Source: Saccharothrix tamanrassetensis
GTDB taxonomy: Bacteria > Actinomycetota > Actinomycetes > Mycobacteriales > Pseudonocardiaceae
DNA: 64,000 bases
NCBI RefSeq assembly: GCF_014203665.1
Contig: NZ_JACHJN010000007.1
Span: forward strand, 436,059-500,058
Direction of reading: 5' to 3'
The stretch's first letter is position 1. The number at the start of each line of letters is the position of its first letter. The notes beneath the pieces were generated by a model. The model searched no databases. It was not told the DNA's origin and worked only from the letters and a program-made list of their open reading frames with translations. This document shows positions 34,301 to 40,638 of the stretch, one piece after another. Both the position numbers and the translations under genes were made by a program.

Positions 34301-34743
34301 GACCGCGACACCACCGGCGCGGAACCACGCGGGCCGGAGCGACGGGCCGCAGGCCCCTCATTAGCCGGACCCACCGGACCCGCCGGATCGGCCGGTTCCG
34401 CCGACACATCCGACCGTGACACCACCGGCAGGAAGCCGCCGGCCGGCGGGTGGCCGGGTTCCGCGGCGCGCTGCACGGCCATGCCGTGCAGCACGCCCGC
34501 CGGGGCCGTCGAACTGACCGAGTGGCCCAGTCCCGTGCCGAAGGTGTGGTCCTGCCAGGAGGCGAGCCCGTCCCGGAAGCGCAAGCCGTCACCGACCGCG
34601 AAGTTGCCGCGCCCGATCACCCCGGACAGCGGCCGGACCGCGTGCCAGCCACCGTCCCACGCCGGCCGTTCGGCGGCCTGCGCCGCCGGCTCGGGCCGCC
34701 GGGCCGCCCGGCCGCGCCCGCGAAGCCTGTCCCACCAGGACAT
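31315..34743 (-). CDS. 1142-residue low-complexity repetitive protein in tape-measure position
   Basis: Unrecognised family. Residues 1-95 are a distinct ordered-looking region (MSWWDRLRGRGR, WHAVRPLSGVIGRGNFAVGDGLRFRDGLASWQDHTFGTGLGHSV). The last 45 (SLARKLIEPVSRLLRAELRSGRERAGRLHDRSR) form an amphipathic helix. Between them are about 1000 residues rich in Gly, Ser, Pro, Ala, Arg and Val. They contain repeated (P/L)VVSRS units (for example PVVSRSVAAG, LLVSRSVVAG) in the N-terminal half and about ten VQR(A/Q/K/S) units in the C-terminal half. Lying just after the tail-assembly chaperone and before the tube initiator is the usual place of a tape-measure gene, but it is not coiled-coil-like. VQR-type motifs occur in proteins linked to extracellular injection systems (DUF4157 group), though no HExxH is visible. 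Tape measure, scaffold or loaded cargo are all possible. Confidence 0.7.
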   Translation of the reverse strand: MSWWDRLRGRGRAARRPEPAAQAAERPAWDGGWHAVRPLSGVIGRGNFAVGDGLRFRDGLASWQDHTFGTGLGHSVSSTAPAGVLHGMAVQRAAEPGHPPAGGFLPVVSRSDVSAEPADPAGPVGPANEGPAARRSGPRGSAPVVSRSVAAGKSAGSAGEGRASAVPRPGSGGAPAPGVPGPLVSGPAGSAPADSGPAASGSAVSGSGSAVSGPVVAAESVGSAGARPGSGSGSVLPVARAVATGSAATGSAATGSAAAGSDGSAGGRRASAGSGSGSGGSSLLVSRSVVAGESVGSGESQASARLRSGPGAGSVPVVPGPVVAAEPGGSGGSGPGSTGERSGSGGGSPLPVARSVARSGDVEKSAGSAGRPGKGDGPGRVPVVSRSEVAGKPAGPAGPARQGDGAGQRGSAGQGGTAGPGVATGQGKAAGPGGSPAQAGAAGSGAAAGQGGAARPGSPAGQGSTARPEGSAGRGSTTARGGSGSSSLPVVSRSVSPGEPVGPVGKARPSARDGSGPVSRPGVARESAGSTNGQHKAAGGSAPVVSRSVAGQPEVRSGAQPGAQPGAQPAGAGRASVAMAVQLSPIGPPLTVAARPTLPVRQVPIARTPAPPVVGSVGTGVDAGGGVRAGLGDADIAVAGRGATAVEDGRTSAVQRASAAEGAAASAGGSPPVVQRASSPTAPLLGVPLERMPASAVPPGAVPSKNGPKPTVEPSPVVRQGIHAHHGPDATTVQRKASGNPPVPQPDRARTGLGQQLPAMPVTATSEAGVTRRKSAESPDPPLVRHSTAEDSRPVQRQVSAAPVAPPTPVAPPVPVVPVVRLQSSRHVVDTPAAHSAESTGGTPANRQETSDTARPHVQRSIGSVPPPDLPVIPRTVPLLGNRPLSPRLRVERTAPTAPEQRPVVQPRWAPMRAQLEDTAPHPVTSAGSSPVQRAPTRKARVQGNTAPRTSEARTSVQRAPVQRAPTTSAAARTVVRPEAVRPHDHGGRTSAMPVTAPAGTPSRSAPQSAGAALVDGTTGRRQATGQHPSTQTLQGFHVTNPTTVQRVRPNRQPAVASSSSTPAATLNAPPGPARPLDQATTTATTPTSSTSRTQALPSPDNQASPDLDSLARKLIEPVSRLLRAELRSGRERAGRLHDRSR

Positions 34744-34746
34744 GGC

Positions 34747-34908
34747 TCACCTCCCCTCGTTCACCCTCGTGTTGATCCGCGCGATCTCCTCGACCCAGCG
34801 CCTGCGCTCGTGGTGCTCCAGGTCGAGGATCTCCCCGCGCGGCCAGTGGAAGTGGTAGGCCACGTACGCGACCTCCTCCAGCAGCCGTTCGGCCGCGTAC
34901 GTCACCAT
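34747..34908 (-). CDS. Small helical protein after tail-assembly chaperone (DUF6760-like)
   Basis: 53 residues: MVTYAAERLLEEVAYVAYHFHWPRG, then HERRRWVEEIARINTRVNEGR. Matches the small conserved protein found directly after the tail chaperone in actinomycete injection systems. It overlaps the chaperone gene by 7 bp in the -1 frame, which is open further upstream, so it could be made as a separate protein or as a frameshifted extension as in lambda G/GT. Confidence 0.8.
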   Translation of the reverse strand: MVTYAAERLLEEVAYVAYHFHWPRGEILDLEHHERRRWVEEIARINTRVNEGR

Positions 34909-35369
34909 TCCCCCAGGCGACCACCGGCGAGGTCCACCTCGAACGCCGTGCCGCACGACGGGCAGGACACCCCGGCGCGGGTGTGGCCCTCGCTGTTGAT
35001 GCGCCGGTAGAAGTCCTGGAGGAACGCGATGTCGGTGGCGTACATCTGCTCGACGACGCCCGCGTGCACGTCCGCGACCCCGCCCAGTTCGACGATGACC
35101 TGGCTGAGCAGCACCACGCTGAGGTAGCCGGGGTTCTCCTTGACCCGCAGGTCGATCTGGGGTCGCAGCTCGTCCCGCGCGGTGGCCAGGCGCATCTTGC
35201 CGCGCCGGTGCACCGCGCCGTCGGAGTCGACGTAACCGCGCGGCAGCTCGAAGTCGAACACCGTGCGCAACGCGCCGCCCGCGGTGGCGGCCCGTGCCGG
35301 TTCCTGCTGCGGCTTGGTCTCGTCGACCAGCTCGTCCAGCTGGTCGAGAGCGATCGTCCGGCGCCTCAT
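34902..35369 (-). CDS. Tail-assembly chaperone-like protein with C-terminal Cys pair
   Basis: 155 residues. Phage tail-assembly chaperone-like core (VFDFELPRGYVDSDGAVHRRGKMRLATARDEL, PGYLSVVLLSQVIVELG, DIAFLQDFYRRINSEG) and a C-terminal CPSCG motif that could bind zinc with other ligands. Start overlaps the tube stop (ATGA). Position after the tube gene and before the tape-measure-position gene is canonical. Confidence 0.82.
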   Translation of the reverse strand: MRRRTIALDQLDELVDETKPQQEPARAATAGGALRTVFDFELPRGYVDSDGAVHRRGKMRLATARDELRPQIDLRVKENPGYLSVVLLSQVIVELGGVADVHAGVVEQMYATDIAFLQDFYRRINSEGHTRAGVSCPSCGTAFEVDLAGGRLGEW

Positions 35370-35806
35370 TCGACCTTGATCTCCTCGAAGACCAGGGTCA
35401 CCTTCTCCGTCGCGGCGCTGGACTCACCGGCCTTGAGCGTCGGGCCCTCCCACTTGCTGGCCCAGGCGTTCATCAGCTGCATGCGCCGAACCGTGTTGCT
35501 CTCGGAGTCCTTGACCTCGATGGTGACGTTCTGCCGGGCCGCGGCGACCGCGCCCTTCTCCAGGGTTTCCTTGAGCCACTTGGTGAACTCCGGGCTGACG
35601 TCGAGCCCCCTGGTGAGCGTGACCTCGCCGCCCTTCTGGGCGCCGGGCTGCTTGCGCAGCAGCGGTTTGCCGGTCGGGGTCACCTGGGCGACCTCGACCA
35701 CGTCCTCCTCCACGGTCAGCCCGCTGACCTCCTGGAGGGACTCGACCATGAAGCCGCCGAGCTGGACGCCGAAGATGTGTGTGGAAAGAGCATCGCCTTC
35801 TGCCAT
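35366..35806 (-). CDS. Main inner tube protein (gp19/Pvc1-like)
   Basis: 146 residues of the phage tail tube family: STHIFGVQLGGFMVESLQEVSGL, then GEVTLTRGLDVSPEFTKWLKETL, VTIEVKDSESNTVRRMQLMNAWASKWEGPTLKAGESS and EKVTLVFEEIKVE. Polymerises into the tube propelled by sheath contraction. Lies 49 bp after the sheath gene. Confidence 0.95.
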   Translation of the reverse strand: MAEGDALSTHIFGVQLGGFMVESLQEVSGLTVEEDVVEVAQVTPTGKPLLRKQPGAQKGGEVTLTRGLDVSPEFTKWLKETLEKGAVAAARQNVTIEVKDSESNTVRRMQLMNAWASKWEGPTLKAGESSAATEKVTLVFEEIKVE

Positions 35807-35855
35807 GGATGCAGTCGCCTTTCTGGTTCACGTGCCCCCGGACGGCGCCGGCGGC

Positions 35856-37382
35856 TCATTCGTTGACGAGGCTGGTGCTGTCGGAGAACTGCGACAGCCG
35901 GAAGACCACGAACTCCGCGGGCTTGACCGGTGCCACCCCGATCTCGCACACGACCTGGCCGAGGTCGATGGACCCCTGGGGGTTGTTCTCCTCGTCGCAC
36001 TTGACGTAGAACGCCTCGGCCGGGGTGCGGCCGAACAGCGCGCCCTGCCGCCACTGCTCGGTGAGGAACGCGGTGATGTTGCGCCGGATGCTGGACCACA
36101 GCCGGTCGTCGTTGGGCTCGAAGACGACCCACTGGGTGCCGATGAGGATCGACTCCTCCAGGAAGTTGAACAGCCGGCGCACGTTGAGGTAGCGCCAGGC
36201 CGGGTCGGAGGACAGCGTGCGGGCCCCCCAGATCCGGATGCCGCGGCCGGAGAACGCGCGCACGCAGTTCACGCCGATCGGGTTGAGCAGGTCCTGCTCG
36301 CTCTTGCTCAGCGAGGTCTCCAGGTCGACCGCGCCCCGGATCACCTCGTTGGCGGGTGCCTTGTGCACGCCGCGCTCGACGTCGTTGCGCGCCCACACCC
36401 CCGCGATGTGACCGGAGGGCGGCACCATGATGTTGCGCCCGCCCGTCGGGTCGAACACCTTGATCCACGGGTAGTACAGGGCGGCGTAGCGGGAGTCGTA
36501 GCCCGCCTCGTCCATCCGCCACGCGCGGACGCGCTGCGCGTTCAGGCCGGGAGGGGTGTCCAGCACGGCGACCCGGTCGCCCATCTGCTCGCAGTGCGAG
36601 ATCATCGCCAGCTGCACGGTCTTGACGCCTTCGAGGTCGATCATGCCGCGCTGGTAGGCCGCCATCAGGTCGGGCGTGGCGACCATGGTGATCTCGTCGA
36701 TGTTCTCCAGGCCGCCGAAGCCGGTGCGGGCCTCCGGGTCGCCGAGGTACTCCTGCGCGTCGACCACGGCGGGCAGCGCCGCGCCGTCGGAACCGGCGGC
36801 GGGCAGCGACACCGTCTGCTTGTCCGGGCGGGTCAGCGCGCCGCTGGGCTGCTCGGTGATGCCGATCAGCTTGGAGCGCTCGGAGACCTGGGTCACCACG
36901 TAGTTCTTGACGTTCTTGCGGGTGGACACGTCGTAGCTCTCGACCACCTTGCCGCTCTGGCGGACCACGAGCTTGAACCGGTCTTCGGCCGGGTTCTCGC
37001 CGTCGGCGTCGGCCACCTCGACGGTGAGGTCGCCGTCCGCGCCGGGGAGCGCGGCGATCCGCAGCCCGCCCAGCTGCACGGGGTTCGGCCTGGGCGCCTG
37101 GGGTTCCGTGCCCGCCTGCGCACCGCCGACGCGCACCACGTACGCCGCGCCGCCGCCGTTGGCGAAGTAGCCGTAGACCGCGTGCGGCAGGTACGCGCCC
37201 TCGGTGAAACCACCGAAGTTCTGCACGTACTGGTTCCAGTTCGCGACCAGGGTCGCCTGGTGGAAGGGTCCGAGCTCGGTGAAGCCCACGAAGGCGGCCA
37301 CGGCGGTGCCGACGCCCTCGATCGGCCGTGCCCCGGACTGGACCTCCTCCACGTACACGCCCGGTGAGAGGTACTGCGGCAT
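35856..37382 (-). CDS. Contractile tail sheath protein
   Basis: 508 residues: MPQYLSPGVYVEEVQSGARPIEGVGTAVAAFVGFTELGP at the N terminus, ITMVATPDLMAAY in the middle, and the conserved C-terminal domain (RRLFNFLEESILIGTQWVVFEPNDDRLWSSIRRNITAFLTEQWRQGALFG, then IGVAPVKPAEFVVFRLSQF). Only one sheath gene is present, as in actinomycete systems (PVC/Afp have several). It heads the structural operon behind a 277-bp upstream region. Contraction needs no ATP; recycling would use the AAA+ protein upstream. Confidence 0.97.
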   Translation of the reverse strand: MPQYLSPGVYVEEVQSGARPIEGVGTAVAAFVGFTELGPFHQATLVANWNQYVQNFGGFTEGAYLPHAVYGYFANGGGAAYVVRVGGAQAGTEPQAPRPNPVQLGGLRIAALPGADGDLTVEVADADGENPAEDRFKLVVRQSGKVVESYDVSTRKNVKNYVVTQVSERSKLIGITEQPSGALTRPDKQTVSLPAAGSDGAALPAVVDAQEYLGDPEARTGFGGLENIDEITMVATPDLMAAYQRGMIDLEGVKTVQLAMISHCEQMGDRVAVLDTPPGLNAQRVRAWRMDEAGYDSRYAALYYPWIKVFDPTGGRNIMVPPSGHIAGVWARNDVERGVHKAPANEVIRGAVDLETSLSKSEQDLLNPIGVNCVRAFSGRGIRIWGARTLSSDPAWRYLNVRRLFNFLEESILIGTQWVVFEPNDDRLWSSIRRNITAFLTEQWRQGALFGRTPAEAFYVKCDEENNPQGSIDLGQVVCEIGVAPVKPAEFVVFRLSQFSDSTSLVNE

Positions 37383-37659
37383 GGTCGCTCCTGTCTGGTG
37401 TGCGCTTGTCCGCTTCGGTAGCAACAGCTTCCCGTGCGCGGGCGGCACGTCGGGAGGTCCGACGCCCCTCGGTCGGGGGCAGTCCGATGCCCTTAAGGGC
37501 AACCGACACCGGTCCACAGAGGACAGAGAAGGGAGCGGCTCCCACCACGCCGATCGGTGGCGACCGGCGAAACGCACGGGTGCCCGTCGTCACCGCGCCG
37601 GCGGGCGGTCACGACGGGCACCGATCAAGTGCGCACCCGGAACCCGTGGGCGTTCGCCG
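37383..37659 (-). promoter_or_regulatory. Promoter region of the structural injection-system operon with perfect palindrome
   Basis: 277 bp with no gene between the ATPase stop and the sheath start; the only long gap in the injection-system operon, so its main promoter is probably here. It contains TGCCCTTAAGGGCA (37488-37501), a perfect 14-bp palindrome 106-119 bp upstream of the sheath ATG and a candidate regulator site. Further upstream, GTGCCCGTCGTC and GACGACGGGCAC-type inverted segments flank 37580-37620. Confidence 0.55.
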
Positions 37660-39915
37660 TCACGCCAAGGCCGTGAGCCACGGGCCGAACTCGTTCTCCA
37701 ACAGCAGCCTGCCGAGCTTGCGGTACTCCTGGTGGATGGCGGCGACGACGTCGGCCATCGCCAGCGGGCGGTCCGCGGCGGCGGCCAGGTAGGCGGCGGT
37801 CACCGCGCACGCCCGGATCGACCCGCCCGCCAGCTCGAAGCGCTCGGCGCAGAACTCCAGGTCCAGGTCCCCGCCCCGGGGCAGGGCGGTGCCCAGGCAC
37901 CGGTCCCACAGCGCACGCCGCTGCTCCGCGTCCGGCACCGGGAAGTCCGCGATCACGTCGATCCGGCGGGTGAACGCCTCGTCCACGTTGGACCGCAGGT
38001 TCGTGGTCAGCACGGCGATGCCGTCGAAGGACTCCATGCGCTGCAACAGGTACGCCGACTCCACGTTGGCGTGCCGGTCGTGCGCGTCCTTGACCTCCGA
38101 CCGCTTGCCGAACACCGCGTCCGCCTCGTCGAACAGCAGCACCCCGTGCACACCGGCCGCCTCGGTGAAGATCCGCTCCAGGTTCTTCTCCGTCTCGCCG
38201 ACGTACTTGTCGACCACCGTCGACAGGTCGACCACGTACAGGTCCATGCCGATCTCGGCCGCCACGACCTCGGCGGACATCGTCTTGCCGGTACCCGACT
38301 CACCGGCGAACAGCGCCACCACCCCGCGGCCACGTCCCCCACCGGGGCGCATCCGCCACTGGCCGAGCACCCGTTCCCGGTGCCGGGCCCGCAGCACGAG
38401 CTCGGTGAGCTGCCGCCGGGTCGGCCCGGACAGCACCAGGTCGTCCCAGCCGACGGACGGCGTGATTCGGCGGGCCAGCCGGTCCAGCCCGGCCCCGTTC
38501 TGCGCCCGCACGCCGGCCCGCACGTGCTCCGGCCCGACCGGACGGCCGTCCAGCACCGCCAGCCGGGTCGCGACGGACACCGCCCGCTCCACCTCGTCCA
38601 CGCCGAGCCGGTAGCCGCCGAGCGACGTCAGCAGCGCGGGTGTCGGCGGTGCGCCGGTCGCCTCGGTCAGCGCTCGCGCCCACCGGTCCGACCGGCTGTC
38701 GGTGTCCAGCGGCGGCACCGGGACCGAGACGGCGGGTCGGCCGGCCCAGTGCGGATCCCAGTGCTGCCTGCCGTGCAGAATCAGCGGCAGGTCGCCCGCC
38801 AGCGCCACCACCTCGCGCAGCAGCCGGACCTGTTCGGGCACCAGCCGCTCGACCGGCCCCAGCACGAGGCCCGCGCCGCGCAGTCGCGCCTCCCGCACGG
38901 CCGCGCCGAGCGCGGGCCGGTCCCGGTCGGCCAGCGCCGCCACGTCCAGCACCACCGCGTCCCGGCCGGCGGCGGCCAGCGCGCCCGCCGCGGCCCGTCC
39001 GCCGTCGCCGTCGGTGTCGCGCAGGTGGACCAGGCCGACCCCGGAGCGCAGCGCGGCACCCACCCGGCGGGCGAACTCGTCCTCGGCGTCCCCGGTCACG
39101 ACCCGGGCCAGGTCGGTCACCTCCCGGTCGGGCTCGTCGTCGCCGAGCAGGTGGGCGGCCACCCGGTCGGGCACGCGCAGCACCCGGGACAGCGCGGGCG
39201 AATCCGGTTCCCGCACCTCGACCAGGCCGCCCGCGACCAGTCGGGAGCCGGCGGCGAACCGGAAGCGGCCCTCGCCCGCCGGGGGCAGCCCGCACAACTC
39301 CAGTGCCAGCCCCACGGTCGCGCGGCGGCGGGTGACGTCGTCGTTGAGGTAGCCGAAGAGGCGCTCGAACCGGGTGTCGACGTCCGGCGCCAGGGCGACC
39401 AGCAGGAACTCCAGGTCCAGCCGGTCGAGGTGGAAGTTGTGGGCCAGCTCCAGCAGCCGGGGACCGGGCGCGGGCACGGCGGCGGCGAGCGCGTCGAGGT
39501 CGGGGTCGTCGGGCAGCGGGACGCGCGGCGGATGGGAGGCGTCCAACAGCCGCCGCACCGCCTCCGGCGTCAGGTACAGACCCCGGAACGGGTCCTCGGG
39601 CTCCGGATCGGTGGCCAGCCGCGCCTCCACCGCCTCCCGCACCCGCTGCTCGACCGCGCCCAGCCTGCGCCACAGGTAGACCAGGTCCGCGTTCCCGGCG
39701 TCGACCATCGGTGGTGACTGTCCTGCCAGGGCGGATGGATCCCCGCCGGCGGGACCGGCGTCGGCCTTCGGCGGTGACTGTCCTGAAAGGACGGACGGCG
39801 CCGCGGCCACGTCGGCGGCCGGACCGGTTGTCACGGACACGTACGTGGTCGGACCACCGGCTCCGGACGTGCGCGCGGTCGGGGCACCCCGACCGTCGAC
39901 CATGTCGGCGGTCAT
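37660..39915 (-). CDS. AAA+ ATPase of the injection system (Pvc15-like)
   Basis: 751 residues. Walker A GESGTGKT at 538-545, Walker B LLFDEAD at about 593-599, sensor LTTNLRSNVDEAF and an arginine-finger pair RR at about 650. The N-terminal half is a degenerate ATPase-like and winged-helix region as in Pvc15 proteins. Presumed to unfold and load cargo or remodel sheaths. Residues 35-70 carry a duplicated (A/S)GQSPPxxDAG unit, reflecting a DNA duplication around 39710-39795. Start ATG overlaps the cap gene's stop (ATGA). Confidence 0.93.
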   Translation of the reverse strand: MTADMVDGRGAPTARTSGAGGPTTYVSVTTGPAADVAAAPSVLSGQSPPKADAGPAGGDPSALAGQSPPMVDAGNADLVYLWRRLGAVEQRVREAVEARLATDPEPEDPFRGLYLTPEAVRRLLDASHPPRVPLPDDPDLDALAAAVPAPGPRLLELAHNFHLDRLDLEFLLVALAPDVDTRFERLFGYLNDDVTRRRATVGLALELCGLPPAGEGRFRFAAGSRLVAGGLVEVREPDSPALSRVLRVPDRVAAHLLGDDEPDREVTDLARVVTGDAEDEFARRVGAALRSGVGLVHLRDTDGDGGRAAAGALAAAGRDAVVLDVAALADRDRPALGAAVREARLRGAGLVLGPVERLVPEQVRLLREVVALAGDLPLILHGRQHWDPHWAGRPAVSVPVPPLDTDSRSDRWARALTEATGAPPTPALLTSLGGYRLGVDEVERAVSVATRLAVLDGRPVGPEHVRAGVRAQNGAGLDRLARRITPSVGWDDLVLSGPTRRQLTELVLRARHRERVLGQWRMRPGGGRGRGVVALFAGESGTGKTMSAEVVAAEIGMDLYVVDLSTVVDKYVGETEKNLERIFTEAAGVHGVLLFDEADAVFGKRSEVKDAHDRHANVESAYLLQRMESFDGIAVLTTNLRSNVDEAFTRRIDVIADFPVPDAEQRRALWDRCLGTALPRGGDLDLEFCAERFELAGGSIRACAVTAAYLAAAADRPLAMADVVAAIHQEYRKLGRLLLENEFGPWLTALA

Positions 39916-40616
39916 CGGATCGGCTCGCCGCGACGGCGCCGGCCCGAGGGCAGCGGGCGGGGCCTGGGCACCGCGAACCCCTCGCCCTCGGCGGTGGTGG
40001 GGCCCTCGTAGCGCAACCTGCGGGCGTCCGGCGACGGGCCGGCTTCCACCCCGTCCACGGCCCGCAGCACCAGCCCCTCGGTCACCGGCAGGCCGGCCGG
40101 CGTCCACTCGCCCGCCAGCGGCGCGGTGACCTTGAGGGTGATGGCCGGCTTGAGCTCGCCGCCGAGCGCGGACCACACGTCGGGCGCCGAACGGCCCTCC
40201 GGCGTCGGTCCGGCGACCTGCATCCCCACCGCCAGGCCCAGTTCCGCCAGCGACCCGGTCAGCCACTCCGGCGCGAGCCGTTCGCCGCGCACCAGGCACG
40301 CCAGCGCCTCCGACAGCAGCCGGTGCTCGTCCTGCGGCCGGTTCGTCCAAGCGGTGATCAGGTACGACAGTTCGTACCAGCGCGCCGCGCCACGCCAGCC
40401 CAGCAGCACTCCGTCGTCGTCGTGCACCTCGGTCGCCCCGGCGTTGCGCCGGGTCAGGTCCTCCCGTAGGTCGTACAGGAACACGTTGACGGCGGGCGCG
40501 TTGCGCCGCGCCGTCCAGTCCTTGGTGGGCGCCTCGAACGCCAGGTCGCCCCGGTCGCCGGGCACGCCGCCGGCCACCAGCAGCCGGCGGATCCCCTCGT
40601 CCACCTCGTGGATCAC
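39912..40616 (-). CDS. Sheath/tube terminal cap protein (DUF4255, Pvc16-like)
   Basis: 234 residues. N-terminal DUF4255 block (IHEVDEGIRRLLVAGG, VNVFLYDLREDLTRRN, ELSYLITAWTNRPQDEHRLLSEAL), then a beta-rich C-terminal half and a basic tail. Caps the distal end of tube and sheath. GTG start preceded by GAGGAGG. The gene is 22 bp after the beta-propeller gene stop. Confidence 0.92.
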   Translation of the reverse strand: MIHEVDEGIRRLLVAGGVPGDRGDLAFEAPTKDWTARRNAPAVNVFLYDLREDLTRRNAGATEVHDDDGVLLGWRGAARWYELSYLITAWTNRPQDEHRLLSEALACLVRGERLAPEWLTGSLAELGLAVGMQVAGPTPEGRSAPDVWSALGGELKPAITLKVTAPLAGEWTPAGLPVTEGLVLRAVDGVEAGPSPDARRLRYEGPTTAEGEGFAVPRPRPLPSGRRRRGEPIR

Positions 40617-40638
40617 GGATGCCTCCTCGTCGTCGTGG

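Noticed and set aside
31315..34743. DUF4157-type metalloprotease cargo
   Set aside because: VQR motifs are similar, but no HExxH metal motif is present anywhere in the protein.
34902..34930. Confident programmed -1 frameshift site
   Set aside because: CTG GGG GAA is not a good X XXY YYZ slip heptamer; kept only as a low-interest possibility.
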